Source of the DNA: Tigriopus japonicus
Lineage: Eukaryota > Arthropoda > Copepoda > Harpacticoida > Harpacticidae
Assembly (NCBI GenBank): GCA_010645155.1
Contig: CM021322.1
Span: 3,555,274 to 3,619,273, forward strand
Reading direction: 5' to 3'
Length of the DNA stretch: 64,000 nt
Shown piece by piece: positions 13,920 through 25,250 of this stretch (positions within the stretch are counted from its first letter, which is position 1; each line of letters starts with the position of its first letter). Under the pieces are notes generated by a model that had not been told where the DNA came from, made no database searches, and saw only the letters and a list, made by a program, of their open reading frames with translations. The translations under genes were made by a program, and so were the position numbers.

Positions 13920-14900
13920 TCAATATTGAAAAAAAGTTTGGTAATTTTTGGGTAATTTTTCTGGGTGATTTTGACGATTTTTTAAGTAATTTTGACGAAA
14001 ATAATCTGAGAGCACTGGCCTCGATTCCCTTGGATTTGGAGGTGCTCTCAGAACGCACGTAAAACCTCTACGATCGCTACAACTGATCTCAAAAGCCTGG
14101 GTTAGGACAAAGCCCATGAACGCTCTTGAAATTTTATTCAAGAAAGAATTTTGTTTTGCTAAGATTTGTAAGACAGGCATGTTAGGATGGTGTTTCCTGA
14201 ATTTCAGCAAGATACGTTCTTTCTCTTTGGGCAGAGTTGGAAAGTCAGAGGTGTAGGCCATAGAGAAAAATGGGGGTGATGATGGTTTGAAAGAGTTGAC
14301 TATTGGAAGAAAAAGGTTCTTGGTAGGCAGTCTATTCCAGATATATCTAATCCTGGCCCTGGCCTTGGTTATTGCAAGGTTGAGATGCTTGGTGAAGGAG
14401 AGTTAGTAGAAGTGTAGTGAAGGTGAAACCGACATAGTTGAAAAACTTGACAATTTCAAATGGACTATTGCTTATGTGGAAGGAGTTGGGGAGGATTTGG
14501 GTGGCAAGCGACCTTTATGAAAAACCATGCATGACCTTGGTCTTGGTAGTTTTGACTTGAAGGCCGTTCTTGTGGCAATAACCGTGAAGAGCATTGATGG
14601 CATTTTGCAACTCCACAGCTGACTCAGCCAAGAGAACCAGGTAGTCTGCATGTTCGAGATATTGAATGGAATTATGGTTAATTGTGGGTCCTTGGTGAGC
14701 AAGAGCTTCAGGGAGGTCGGATACATAGAGATTGAAGAGGATTGGCAATAGTGGATCCTCTTGCAGCAGTAGCAAGCTCTTGCTACTGCTACCTTAGCTC
14801 TGCTTTTCAGCAAATTAGCGCTTGTGTTTCTCCTCGGTGACTCATGCCTCGGAAAAGAAGGTGGAGGTGTGTCCACGGGTCTTGTTGAAACACTATGCAC
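13920..14900 (-). pseudogene. Decayed LINE reverse transcriptase fragment
   Basis: Minus-strand frames resemble a non-LTR retrotransposon reverse transcriptase. At 14775-14515 the segment reads PILFNLYVSDLPEAL, followed by a damaged catalytic box (HADYLVLL where YADDLVLL is expected), then LQNAINALHGYCHKNGLQV and TKTKVM, all typical of the palm and following region. About 14440-14270 carries a HLNLAITKARARIRYIW-like thumb segment, continuing towards 13920. Frameshifts and the lost aspartate show it is dead. The 5' part, including any endonuclease, is not visible. Confidence 0.7.
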
Positions 14901-17400
14901 CTACAGCCACTCGCAGCAAATTCACCCATCCATGGCAGTTCATGAAAAGGGCCAACACCGGTTGATTCCCTCCTCTCTGCTGTTGCCGCCGCCGCCAATA
15001 ATTCCTCGTGATAACAAGTTGCTCAATCTGACCTAGAAGAGAGGAATCAATATGGGTCTTAAGGGAGAAAGGGAAAGGAAGATTGGAAAGATGAGGACAA
15101 GGGCGTCAAAGGGGCGTTAAGGGCTAGCAGCTTACGTCTTGAACAACACGTGGCCGTGGGATTATGGATAGAGGAAGGATTGAGAGGAGTAGGAGTGCAC
15201 TGAAGGGAGGTCATCACAGATTCCTTGGAAGACACGGTTTGTGGGCGTGGCCCCACTCGTGTATATCACAGTTCAAACTATTCAAAACAAATGAAGCATT
15301 ATATTTGTCACGAGAGGTAAAAATGCATGTCCGCAATACGAGGCGTCAGCTGATGATATTATAGATGCACACTTTGGCTCTATGCTTCAAATTACTCTCA
15401 TTGCCATGCCGTTCAATCGATCAAGCTGAAATTATGCATGTGAGCTTTGAATTACCAACCAGACAACTGGTTTGGTTAGATTTTCCTCAGTTCGGCCAAG
15501 AATTCGAAAAAATAAATTGCTAATGGCCGAAGCATCCAGGTCTTTCGTGATCCTTGATTAAATCCTAAGGCATTAAGTCTACACTTTACCCGCTGACCCT
15601 GTAACAACACACATATTCAAGAAGCTCGTCAAAGCCGCCTCTAGTTTCAATGATTTTAATTTGATTTGGATAAGAAATACGCTTAAGCAGTTTTATTCAA
15701 AGGTACAATTTTAGGAACTATCGCTTGAGAGAGGAGAGTTCTAAAATTAATGATTGAACCAAAAAAGTCAAACACAAAACTAAAGAAAAAAACTGAATGG
15801 AATACCCCTTAGACAAATAACACCATTTCCTTTTATTTTATCAATTTTCCATGAAGCCCTTGAAGACGAATGTTCAAAAATGTGTACGCTCTGATTCTTA
15901 TCAATGTAAAATCCAATTTTTTACCAATTCTCCAAATTCATTCGCATCATTAGAAATTGTGGTCCCATTACGAAATAGCCATCACAGAGTTAGTCCATTC
16001 AAGGATTAAGAAGATATCCCACCAATCTGAAAGGTACCCTTTAGTAGATATCAGTTTCGTACCTAACCTGCCGAACACTCTCAGAACAAGAGGATGGAAT
16101 TTAGAGCCAAAGAGTTGTTCTGTTTAGTGCTCTAGTTCTGTTGAGGCTTGAAATGAATGCAAATAGCACTCTCATTCGAAAATTTAGGATCAATATTCTG
16201 TAGCTTTGTCATAAGAATTTCGAGATTCATTCTTTTTCTTGCTTACTGTTTTTCTTATTACTCTCCGTATTCTCTCATTGCTTTTCGAGAATACTCAAGA
16301 TTGTTCTTTCAGAAGAGGAAATGGCGACTAACTCATAAATAAACCATCAGAAAAAGTTAAGTGCCACGATTCCGTCAAACTGAAGGATACCAAAATACGA
16401 AAATACATAACAAAAAACAAGCGAATGTTGTAATTAGAGCCTGCACAAAACTGTACTTGCTTGCAATCCAGAAGTGTTTTCCTCCTGTTCTGTATCTTGG
16501 ACCGATAACTATATAGTTGAAGATCCGCCGTGCATAACAACCATTGTATATTTAGGTGCTTGTTTTTAACGATCATGGTTTTAGTTTCTTCAATTCATGT
16601 CAAAGAAAAGCATTATAAAAAACGTCATCAAAACCAATAATTGATTTGTTCGATTTTGTCTGTAGAAAAGTACCTGACTTTTAACAATCAGATCATCACA
16701 AAATAAAAAGATGTTTAGTCATTTTTTTTGAGAATAGTTTTACCCTAAAACGCAGAATTTTTCAAAGACTCTTATGCAAGGGTAAAAAAGACAAAAATCA
16801 CCTTTCATCACGAACCAAAAATGATTTTTTAATTCAAAAAAGAGATAGAAAGGGATAAGAAATTCTTTGCCAAGTTTTTCAAGATTATTGTACGTGGCGC
16901 TTTTTTGCAAAAATAGAGGGTCAATGTATTGCAAAATGTAATCAAACAAATCGGTGGACCAATTTCGAGAACCCTTACGTCCTGCATAATCATCTCCTTA
17001 TTTTTTACCTTCATATTTATCTCATTAAATATGTAGGTTTTCAAAAAATATCCTGTTTGCAATGTACAAGTACATTTTATTGTATATCTTACAATACATC
17101 TTATTGGCAAAACATAAATCCTTGGCAAAGCTCAGGAACTGAACTTTCTTCATACTAACACTCCAGAAGCATCAAAAAGGTGAAAAAGAGCTGATGCTGC
17201 ATCTAACTTATTTACAGAAATGTTTTCTTTGAAGTAAATAACAACTACAGCTATAAAATTTTACTTACGGGCATCAAAAGTTTTTTTTTTGGTTCATGAA
17301 CTATAAATGGTTTTGTATCTAATGAGGTCGACAACTTGAAGACCTCAGATATCTAGCAATTTCTTGTACGGTTTTGCAAATAATTAAACACTATTTATAA
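14901..17400. other. Non-coding AT-rich spacer
   Basis: No gene or clear mobile element is seen. The AT content rises from about 15.4 kb. The sequence between 16.6 and 17.3 kb is especially AT-rich, with long A and T runs and only chance short frames. Confidence 0.4.
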
Positions 17401-17581
17401 AATGATAATAATGATGTTTATTGCGAGACAATATTAACAATCTCATTGGATATATACAGTATGTATGATTAATCAAGGACTCTTGAGCAACCCTTTGCTG
17501 GAGGGTCCTTTGATTAATATACTGATAGTCATGGGGCCCATTCTGGGGTTGGGAGGCGCCATTCAAGGCGAAATATCCACT
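17401..17581 (+). repeat. Interspersed repeat R2, copy 1 (interrupted)
   Basis: This copy shares TATTGCGAGACAATATTAAC, GGATATATACAGT, AGTCATGGGGCCCATTCTGG and an end ATATCCACT with two further copies (18870-18976 +, and 53004-53130 on the minus strand). A 37-bp insertion splits it at 17474-17510. The repeat has no coding capacity and no terminal inverted repeats that I can see. Confidence 0.75.
17474..17510. mobile_element. 37-bp miniature hAT-like insertion with 8-bp TSD
   Basis: The insertion begins CAAGGACTCT and ends GGGTCCTT, giving imperfect inverted ends. It is flanked on both sides by TGATTAAT (17466-17473 and 17511-17518), a perfect 8-bp target-site duplication as made by hAT transposases. 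The paralogous repeat at 18870-18976 has a single TGATTAAT at the same point, so it represents the empty site. The element is far too short to be anything but a deletion derivative. Confidence 0.75.
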
Positions 17582-17881
17582 TATTTACATGATTTATTTA
17601 TGATTACATGCACTTTGTTTGTTTTTTCACAAAACTTGTAGGGTTTTACATTTCTCTCTCCAAATCTATTAACTCAACCTAATCCTAAAAACTTAATTGT
17701 TATGCTTTCCGGGTAGAATAAGATTTTTTCAACGTTTCAACGAAGCAATAAAAAAGAATCGTCCGCTTTATACCACACAGTTATTCCTAATAGAGTCTTT
17801 GTAAAATATTGTTTTTTACTCAGATTATGCTTTATGAAGATAATGTCCCAAGATTATCGATGAAAATGATTCTCTCTATGC

Positions 17882-18133
17882 CAGGGGTCGGCAATCGGTG
17901 GTCCACGGCCCACACGTGGGCCCAAGGGTGGTTTTGGGGGGCCCAGGAGCTATGGAGCAGGTCCAGAATAGTGTGTCCGCGAGACATCCATAGTACTGTA
18001 CGTGTGGGCCCAAAGCTCTTTGATCGTTGATTTATGGGCCCCTGAACCTACCAACGTCTGTGTGGTGGGCCTCTGGTAACATTTAATCAAATTTGGTGGG
18101 CCTTGACCCAAAAGTGGTTGCCGACCCTTGTTG
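17882..18133. mobile_element. hAT-type MITE (CAGGGGTCGGCAA ends)
   Basis: The left end CAGGGGTCGGCAA is mirrored at the right by TTGCCGACCCTTG, the classic terminal pattern of hAT elements. The interior is rich in GTGGGCCC-type motifs and non-coding. The flanks CTCTATGC (17874-17881) and TACTATGC (18134-18141) agree at six of eight positions and are a plausible decayed target duplication if the element ends at 18133. Confidence 0.7.
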
Positions 18134-18742
18134 TACTATGCAATACAAACATCTCTTTTCATATTGATTTGTCTTCTCTTCTATAGTAACGAGTTTTACA
18201 ACTTCCGTTATTACCAAAGTTTCTATGGTTACTTTACCTTGGGCATGTATTCATTGTATTGATGGGAAGATGAGTTTGGACTAAGTTAGAGTCTTTCGTT
18301 ATGGTGGTGTGTTTTCATAACAAGTCAAGGGTTTTTGAACCAAAACCAACACCATTGTCTATCTTAAATTCAGTTAGGTTCGATCTGGTGTTGAATTGCA
18401 ATGTTGATTCGAGATTTGGGGTAGTACTTTGTGAATTTAAACCATGAAAAGTAGTTGCTAAAGATGGCACCCCTGAGTTATGTGGTTTAAAATGAAAATA
18501 GGAAAGATACATCTAGAGAGAAGGCTTAAGTTACCAAAAACAAATCCTTTAAATTCCAGGTGAAGAACTGTGCAACTTTAAGAAACAAATGGTGGATCGG
18601 AATTCCTCTTGACCGAAACCGAAAGCACCTGAAAACAACAATATTAATTTGTATCAAAAAATAAAAAAAATCGCCTTTTCTTGTTTGTATCCATGGGCAT
18701 ATTTCTTTGTTGGTTTGCTGTGGAGCAGAAATTCTAGACCAG

Positions 18743-18825
18743 GGGTTCTTAAACTTTTTTGAGTCAGGGCCCCCTAATCACTTCTTGAGAGGCCCGGGGC
18801 AACCTTTCAGCTCTGGTGAAATGAG
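18743..18825. mobile_element. hAT terminal fragment (CAGGGGTTC end)
   Basis: The sequence CAGGGGTTCTTAAACTTTTT followed by a GGGCCCCC block is a typical hAT terminus as seen in many animals. No matching opposite end is present nearby, so this is a truncated copy. Confidence 0.5.
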
Positions 18826-18869
18826 CTCAAAACTAATCTGCACTGACATAACCTGAGTGACAGTTCTGT

Positions 18870-18976
18870 TTATAATTATGATGTATATTGCAAGACAATA
18901 TTAACAATCTCATCGGATATATACAGTATGTATGATTAATATACTGATAGTCATGGGGCCCATTCTGGTTGGGAGG
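18870..18976 (+). repeat. Interspersed repeat R2, copy 2 (uninterrupted site)
   Basis: This is the same repeat as 17401-17581, but without the 37-bp insertion; it reads straight through GTATGATTAATATACTG. Its 3' end is shorter and runs into a small TTGTTTA microsatellite (18977-19000). It serves as the empty-site reference for the miniature insertion. Confidence 0.75.
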
Positions 18977-19000
18977 TTGTTTATTGTTTATTGTTTATTA
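18977..19000 (+). repeat. TTGTTTA microsatellite
   Basis: Three tandem copies of the heptamer TTGTTTA follow the R2 repeat directly. Confidence 0.7.
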
Positions 19001-19145
19001 GTGTTTGTTAAGCCAAGGTGGCTTTTTCTTTTTTGATGATAAAAAAAAAACAAAATCAGAAAGGCACAGTTTTGATAAAAGGTTCGATTGAAGACTTGAA
19101 ACGACGGAGTGTGGGCAAGTCTCTGGACTGTTGAGGGAGTAAATT

Positions 19146-19631
19146 TTAAAGTTCTTGGCTCCTCCGCAGGAACATAACGTCCGAATTTGTTGACAGTTGG
19201 ACGTCATTTCTATAGCAGCTTTTTGTTGTTACAGCATTCGTGGTGGGGCATCTCCTATTTATTCGAGAATGAAAAGGGTGGGTCTGGGAATTCAATGACT
19301 TCCAAGTCTCTATGAGGGTTGCTCTTGCTGCCATTTGGTTTATGCTTAAAAAACCGAGTCGATCATGTATCTCTTTGATGCCTAAACGATCTTTTAGTTT
19401 TATGCCTGCCAATTCGCGCAAGATGTTCAGTCCAATTTGGAGATCTTCTTGGGCTTGGTGAATTACTTGTGAATTTGAGGTGCGGACGTCAAAGAACAGT
19501 GGGAGACAGTAGCGAATTTTCGATAGAACGAGCGAGTCAATTGCTGATCTGAGGTGTTTCCTTGAAATTTGTGAAAGAAGATTGTTGCGTGGATGCCTCT
19601 TGTTACGAAGCAGAGTGCCCGTAAACTTCAA
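19146..19631 (-). pseudogene. LINE reverse transcriptase C-terminal fragment (minus)
   Basis: An open frame of 161 codons resembles the region downstream of the reverse transcriptase palm in non-LTR elements. It includes LRSAIDSLVLSKIRYCLPLF followed by LNILRELAGIKLKDRLGIKE. It lies downstream of the RT fragment at 21000-20230 in the same orientation, but a LINE fragment of opposite orientation separates them. It is probably the 3' part of the same or a related copy. Confidence 0.6.
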
Positions 19632-20010
19632 GGGGCTTTAAATAGGGCCTTAAAATCGAGTTTCGACAAACGATTGACAACCCATTCCTTACCGCTACAC
19701 AAAAGTGCGCAAATTCTTCGACTTGAGGATAATTTACGATTGGCCCAAGGTATGCTCATTTCCAATGCTCGTCGGCAAAGATGCTCCAAGTCCATTTGTG
19801 AGTTGATAAGTGTTAAAGAGTGTTGTCCTACCCGTTCTAAAAATCAGATTGTGAGCTTGATACGACCAAGTGTTATGCACGATGCTTGCCTTAGCTTCAA
19901 CAAAAACCCAAACGAAACAAAGGACATGATTTTAAGCACATATGAAATATCCTGCAACATCCTAGACTGCAAGGTTTGCCAATTCAACCAAATGATCATA
20001 AAGTAAAAGA
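19612..20010 (+). pseudogene. LINE C-terminal fragment in opposite orientation
   Basis: The plus-strand frame contains KLQGALNRALKSSFDKR, LHKSAQILRLEDNLRLAQGM and NARRQRCSKSICELI. These have the character of the post-RT thumb region of a non-LTR element (helix-rich, RLEDxxRLA-like). It meets the minus-strand LINE fragment head to head near 19620. It is either an inverted segment or an independent insertion. There is no intact enzyme. Confidence 0.5.
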
Positions 20011-20058
20011 CTTATACTACGTAGTTCCCTGCCCCTGTCTCTGCATCCCCTCCCCCAC

Positions 20059-21000
20059 TCATTTATTTTTCTCTTTTTCGGTGACCAAGTAATGTATCCC
20101 TTTGGATTTTTGGATCACCATCGTAAGGACCGAATTGTCATTTATATACGCAATAGTTTTTTTTGCATGATTTTTCCTTACGAAAATACATACATACATA
20201 CATACAAGAAGACGCAGTGACCCAAGTCCCTTATTTAAGTCGGTTCTCAAATGTTTCATTTGCAAATTCCACTTTAAATTGCTTTGGATATAAATGCCTA
20301 CGACTTTGCAGGACTCTTGTTCTACGATTTCTTCACCAGAAGCATGAATCGCGATTTTGTCATCCGCTTTATAGCCGCTTTTCCGACATACTAAAAGACT
20401 CGTTTTTTCGGTGTTTGCCTTGAGCTTATTTGATGCCATGAATTTCAAGATGTTATTTGTAATTATCTGTAGATTTTTTTGAAGATCCTCAATATCCAAA
20501 CCATGCCCAACCACCACGGTGTCATCAGCAAATCCTGCATATCCATCTCTTAGATTTTGTGGTATCCACAGGGGAAGGTCAATCGTGTACATTAAAAATA
20601 GGAAAGGGGAGAGGAACGAACCTTGAGGAGATCCGACATGCATTGGTATTGGGTCGGAGAGTGCGCCATTGCACTCAACTCTGTGCTCTCTTTCGCTCAG
20701 GAACAATTTGACCCACCGTAAGGTGCCCTCTCCAAACCCAGCAATCCGAAGCTTCCCAATTAGGATGTTGTGGTCAATGCAATCAAAAGCCGCACTCAGA
20801 TCAAACTGAAGAAGGCCAGCCGACCCTATTTTCTTGTATTGTTGCAAGTTTAGATATATGGTTGAAAGAGCTGTAAGTGTAGAACGCTCTTTTCGAAACC
20901 CATGTTGTCCCATGGGGATGATGTTCTCGGACTCAACATGGGTTTGCATTTGTTTTAGGGCAATTTTTTCCATGACTTTTTGGACAATCACGCCCCTCAA
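20059..21000 (-). pseudogene. LINE reverse transcriptase fragment (palm domain)
   Basis: A 313-codon frame carries recognisable RT blocks in order: GQHGFRKERSTLTAL, LLQFDLSAAFDCIDHNIL (first catalytic aspartate), GSPQGSFLSPFLFLMYTIDL, the catalytic box GFADDTVVV, and KLKANTEKTSLLVCRKSG. The thumb follows to about 20230. After that the frame runs into unrelated sequence with a TACA microsatellite at 20187-20206. The endonuclease and 5' RT are missing. The catalytic box is intact, but the copy is truncated at both ends and so inactive. Confidence 0.85.
20187..20206 (+). repeat. TACA microsatellite
   Basis: About five tandem TACA units lie at the 3' edge of the LINE RT fragment and may mark the breakpoint. 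Confidence 0.7.
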
Positions 21001-21099
21001 TCATCAGCTGACCCTGCGATGTAAAACGTCTGGGATTTTGTTCCAAAAAAACCATTTTTCCCGCCCTATACTCAGGGGGTGAGGGAAGTTATGGGAGAT

Positions 21100-21240
21100 C
21101 AATGCTTGAAATTTGAAAAAGTTTAGGTAATAAAGGTTGAGGGTACGGTGAAATCCAAAACCATTTATATCAAGACTACTGGAGGTCGTACGATCGACCA
21201 CTTGGTTGGTAAAAAAGTGCAATGAACGGTCTCGTGGGCA
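21100..21240 (-). pseudogene. LINE 3'-terminal coding fragment
   Basis: The minus-strand frame reads RSLHFFTNQVVD, then LDINGFGFHRTLNLYYLNFF. This resembles the common LINE C-terminal signature (FFTNRVVDxWNxLP...FK..LDxYL). It abuts the RT fragment starting at 21000, so two LINE copies lie in tandem. Confidence 0.45.
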
Positions 21241-22400
21241 TTAATCACGAGCCGGTTTATTGTGCTGTTTTGTCAAACTAAGTGGCCGTCCGCCATTCAT
21301 TAATTTAGAAATCCATGCCAAAACCGAAATTCTCGTAGAAAAAGCTTTCTTTCCTTCTTGACTGCACAAAAATTGCCCTGAAGTGTTAGTTCTAACAAAA
21401 CATCTTTCAATGTGTATGTTTGCAGATATTCCGATTCATATACTGAATTGTTGGTAAATCGAACAGTTGTGAAAAATAGTTTTTTTTTCTTATTTTTGGT
21501 ATCAATTCATTCCGCATGTAGAAAAAATATGGTTTTGAACTTGCAAAACTTGATTAAGCGACTTTTTAGTTCCAATCTTAGAGGCATTCACCTTGTGTTT
21601 GGCAGAACTGGATAGATGCAAATGAATTACGTCTTTGAAAGGTATCACTTACACAATATTGCACTTACACACACTTCGATAACCTTGAAATGGACCAACT
21701 TCGACAACATCGACTTTTAATGAACAGAGTGAAATCGAAAACCACAGAAACGCATTTAACTTACCCAGACTTTTGCCAATGTCATAATTCATCTATTTTA
21801 ATCGATTACTTCAGATAAAAACTGCTGGACAAATCCAAAGGACTAGTAATATTGTGTAATAATTTTATAGTATTCTTTATATGATACGTAATATAATAGA
21901 AATGAAAAAAATAGAATAGTAATATTCCCATATTCTCCTTAGCAAAAACTATCGGGCTTTATTTATGATATAGTCTAAATGGTTTGAAGTTTAGAGTATT
22001 TTGTAGGAAAAACACATGGGACATTGGATACTCCTGTTGTCATGAATAATCTGGCTTAGTCCGAATTGATTTGCAACCATATATTTTGCATTAGTCTCGT
22101 CTAGTTAGGAAAAACAAGGCGGTCTCAGACAAGGATTTCTAACAATAACTTGTTCATTTGTCCCAGGGGATCTCCAGAGTCTAAGAGCCATCACTTACCG
22201 TGGTTGCATCTCAAGTAAAGTCTGAAGATAAGTCTGGATGTACGAAGTTGCTTGCAATTTTATTTGAAACTTGGAAAAAAACAATCCTTTCATACGTCTC
22301 GTTTAAAAGGCGGCTTACTTTCCAATACCTTACTTAGGCAAAAGTATTTCAAGTTTATTATGGGGACGATGATGACCCCAATATCGCAACAGCAAATTCA
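21241..22400. other. Non-coding AT-rich spacer
   Basis: No gene or identified repeat. The sequence is AT-rich and abuts the Gypsy element at the target duplication AGAT (22401-22404). Confidence 0.4.
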
Positions 22401-22404
22401 AGAT

Positions 22405-22455
22405 TTTAGAGATCACTTGTTTATTCTTTCTTCCATTTCCGGCAGGGTGGCTACA
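22405..22455 (-). repeat. 3' LTR (51 bp)
   Basis: On the minus strand it begins TGTAGCCACCCT and ends GATCTCTAAA. It includes an AATAAA (GAAAGAATAAAC), a likely polyadenylation signal. The polypurine tract lies immediately before it and the target duplication immediately after. Confidence 0.85.
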
Positions 22456-22470
22456 CCTACCCTCCAGTCC
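22456..22470 (-). other. Polypurine tract of Gypsy element
   Basis: The minus-strand sequence GGACTGGAGGGTAGG directly abuts the TG of the 3' LTR, as expected for the plus-strand primer of reverse transcription. It fixes the LTR start independently of the repeat comparison. Confidence 0.8.
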
Positions 22471-22557
22471 AAAGGACTAACACAACATAATCAATGTAAC
22501 AAACACAAATATCATAATTACATAACATGAAAGTCTAAACCGTGAGTGACGTTTCAC

Positions 22558-23690
22558 TTACTCTTTTCTTGGGCGCCCTCGACCTCGTAGCGGGGCCAGT
22601 TCGGCGTCTTTGGGAACCTTTGCTTCCTTTAGGAGATTGATGTGTACCAGTCGTGTCGAATTCCCAAACCCTCCGAGTAAAAAGTTAACATCATTCATCT
22701 GTTGAATCACCTTGAAAGGTCCATCCCATAAATTTTCCAATTTCTTCGTGTTTGATTTTTTCAAATAGACCATAGTTCCAACTTCAATCTTCCTCTCTTT
22801 GACCTCAGAACTCTTATCGTGGTCCCTTTCCGTACTTTGGCCGTTTTCTTCAAAACTTGCCGGGCGGGCATCCTTAAGTCCGAAAGTCTCGTGTAACTTT
22901 TCCAACGATTGGCTCGAGGAGCTTCCCAATCCCCACGACACATCTAGTGGCATTCTCATTTTCAATCCATGAGCAGCTTCAAAAGGAGACATTCCTATGG
23001 AACTGTGCATCGTACTTCTGTAGGCCATCATGACAGTTGGTAGCTTGTCAACCCACCCGTTGTCCTCACAAGAAGTGCGGATCATATTCAAAATGGAACG
23101 ATTCTGTCTTTCAACAGGATTGGACTGATGATGGTAGGGGGTAATTAGATGCGATTGAATTCCCAATCCTGTCAAGAAATCTTGGAAAATTTTGGATTTC
23201 AAGTCCGATCCTCTGTCTGACACAATAAGTCTTGGAACTCCGTAACGTGGAATGATTTCTTCTCTGAACCAGTTGATGAGCACTTGTCCACCAAGGGCTG
23301 GAACAGGTTTGACCTCTGCCCATTTAGTGAAAACATCCAAACAAACCGATAGATACTTGCATCCCTGATTCAATGGAAATGGACCCATCACATCAATGCA
23401 AAGTTTTTGAAAGGGTTCTTCCAAACTGTCATCCACAAGAACCAAAGGAACTGTTGAAGGCTGAGGTAAGAAGTCCTTGCGCATTGTTGACAACTTCGTG
23501 CCCAACTCTTTATATCCTTGCTCATCTTGGGCCAATTGAACCGACATCGGAGCGAATCCATGATTCTGACCGGCGGTCCTACATGACCCAATTTGTCATG
23601 GAATTCCTCCCAGACCTTCTTCCTCAAACTCACAGGAATAACCATTCTCAACTGATCTTCGTCCATCAGACAAGAGTTCCATTTTTCCAT
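22558..23690 (-). pseudogene. Gypsy integrase region
   Basis: The N-terminal zinc-binding HHCC module is at 23690-23547 (HDKLGH, then CQQC). One frameshift later, a 329-codon frame holds the catalytic core with DDE residues in CIDVMGPF, IVSDRGSD and NPVERQNR. A C-terminal chromatin/GPY-like segment follows (NLWDGPFKVIQQ) and a basic tail ending RGRGRPRKE. The core frame is intact, but it is separated from upstream pol by frameshifts. In the intact family this protein inserts the cDNA into the host genome. Confidence 0.85.
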
Positions 23691-25250
23691 TTGAACTTGC
23701 CCGGTTCCGAAGAAGCCAACGCGGTTAAGTTGTCATCCTTCTGTGTTTCCTCCACTAGAGATTTCAATGAGCAATCAATTTGGGCAACAGCAGCTCTTGA
23801 GAGACAATCAGCATCAAAGTTAGATTCGCCAGGAATGTGCTCTACTTTGAAGTCATACTCTGCAAGTTTCAGCGCCCATCGCCCCAGTTTTCCTCTTGTG
23901 TCTTTCTTGGCCTGCAACAGCTGTAACGGCCGATGATCCGTCTGGAGGGAGAAACGTTTTCCAAGTAAAAAATGTCTCCACCGATCCAAGGCAAAAATAA
24001 TGGCAAATGCCTCCTGTTCAATGGTTGGGTAGTTAGCTTGAGTGGGTGTGAATTTCTTTGATGCATATTCGACAGGGACTTCCCTCCCGTCGTGTTCTTG
24101 AAGTAAGACGGCTCCAATTCCGATCATGCTTGTATCCGTTCGTACAGTAAAAGATTTGTCAAAGTTTGACAATCGTTTACACGCGTCATCGGCAAGATGT
24201 TTCTTGATCGTTTCAAAAGCCAACTGTTGAACATGGCTCCACGAGAACGGCCTAGGTAGAGGGTTTCAAAACCTCGTAAAGTGATTGAGCTAGGCACGAA
24301 TATCTTGGAATAAGTGATCTGTAATGTCTGGTCATGCCCAAAAATCTTTTGAGGGCCTTCACGTCAGAAGGTGCTTCCATCTCTAGAATTGCTTTGACCT
24401 TCCCCGGTGAAGGTCGAACTTCGTGGTTTCCAACTTCAAACCCCAGAAACTCCACCTTGTCACGGAAAAACTTGGACTTTGCCGAATTCAACGTCAATCC
24501 AGATTTGCTGAGCAAACTAAAATATCGCCTCAAATGATCCTTGTGTTCCTCAATCGTCTTTGAGTGTACGCAGATATCATCGAAATAGACAGCTATGTTG
24601 GGTTCTCCCGCAAAAATCTTCTTCCTGGCCCTACAAAAAGTAGCAGGAGCCGTTGCCATTCCAAAAAAGTTCTCCCTCAAATGAAAATGCCGTCTTATGG
24701 ATATCTTCTTCCTTCATTCCTAACTGATAAAATCCTTGATTACAATACACGGGTGAAAACACGATACTGTCTCTCAACATCTCCAGGGTTTTTCATCGAC
24801 TCGTGGCATTGGAAATGCGTCCTTCACCGTTATTGCGTTAATTTTTCGGTAATCGATGGCCATCCTCACCTCCCCATCCTTCTTCGGAATGAGGATCACC
24901 GGAGACCGCCTTTCACTCTGGCTTTTCCTCAAAATTCCCTGGCTTTTGAACCCTTCAACTTTCATACGAGCCTTGCCCACCAAATGGACGGCTAACCTGT
25001 AGTTAGGGGTTGCGATGGGTGACTCGTTGCCCGTGTTGATCGCATGAGTCACAACCTTGCAATGACCCAAGTCTGTGAATATCTCGGGGAACTCCTCTTT
25101 AATTTTTCGACTTCTTTAGGCAGATCCACTTGCCCTTCGTCCTCCGCTTTTTCGCCCAAATCCTCCGCCATAATCATGGATATTTGTTCCCCGGCCTCCT
25201 GACATTCCAAGTCCTGGATGGCATCTTCGAATTCCTCAACGGCAAGTTCA
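23666..25250 (-). pseudogene. Gypsy reverse transcriptase and RNase H
   Basis: RT blocks run from about 25110 (EIFTDLGHCKV in a shifted frame). They continue with IDYRKINAITVKDAFPMPR, FGMATAPATF and the catalytic VYFDDICVHSK (near 24587) to the conserved RFLGMTRHYRSLIPRY. RNase H follows, with RTDTSMIGIGAVLLQ, YPTIEQEAFAIIFALDRWRH and QTDHRPLQLL. Frame changes occur near 25090, 24780, 24240 and 23690, each consistent with a single-base indel. The coding order is complete, so decay is by point events and not by large deletion. Confidence 0.88.

Noticed and set aside
23373..23936. 187-codon plus-strand ORF
   Set aside because: Antisense shadow of the Gypsy RNase H-integrase coding region.
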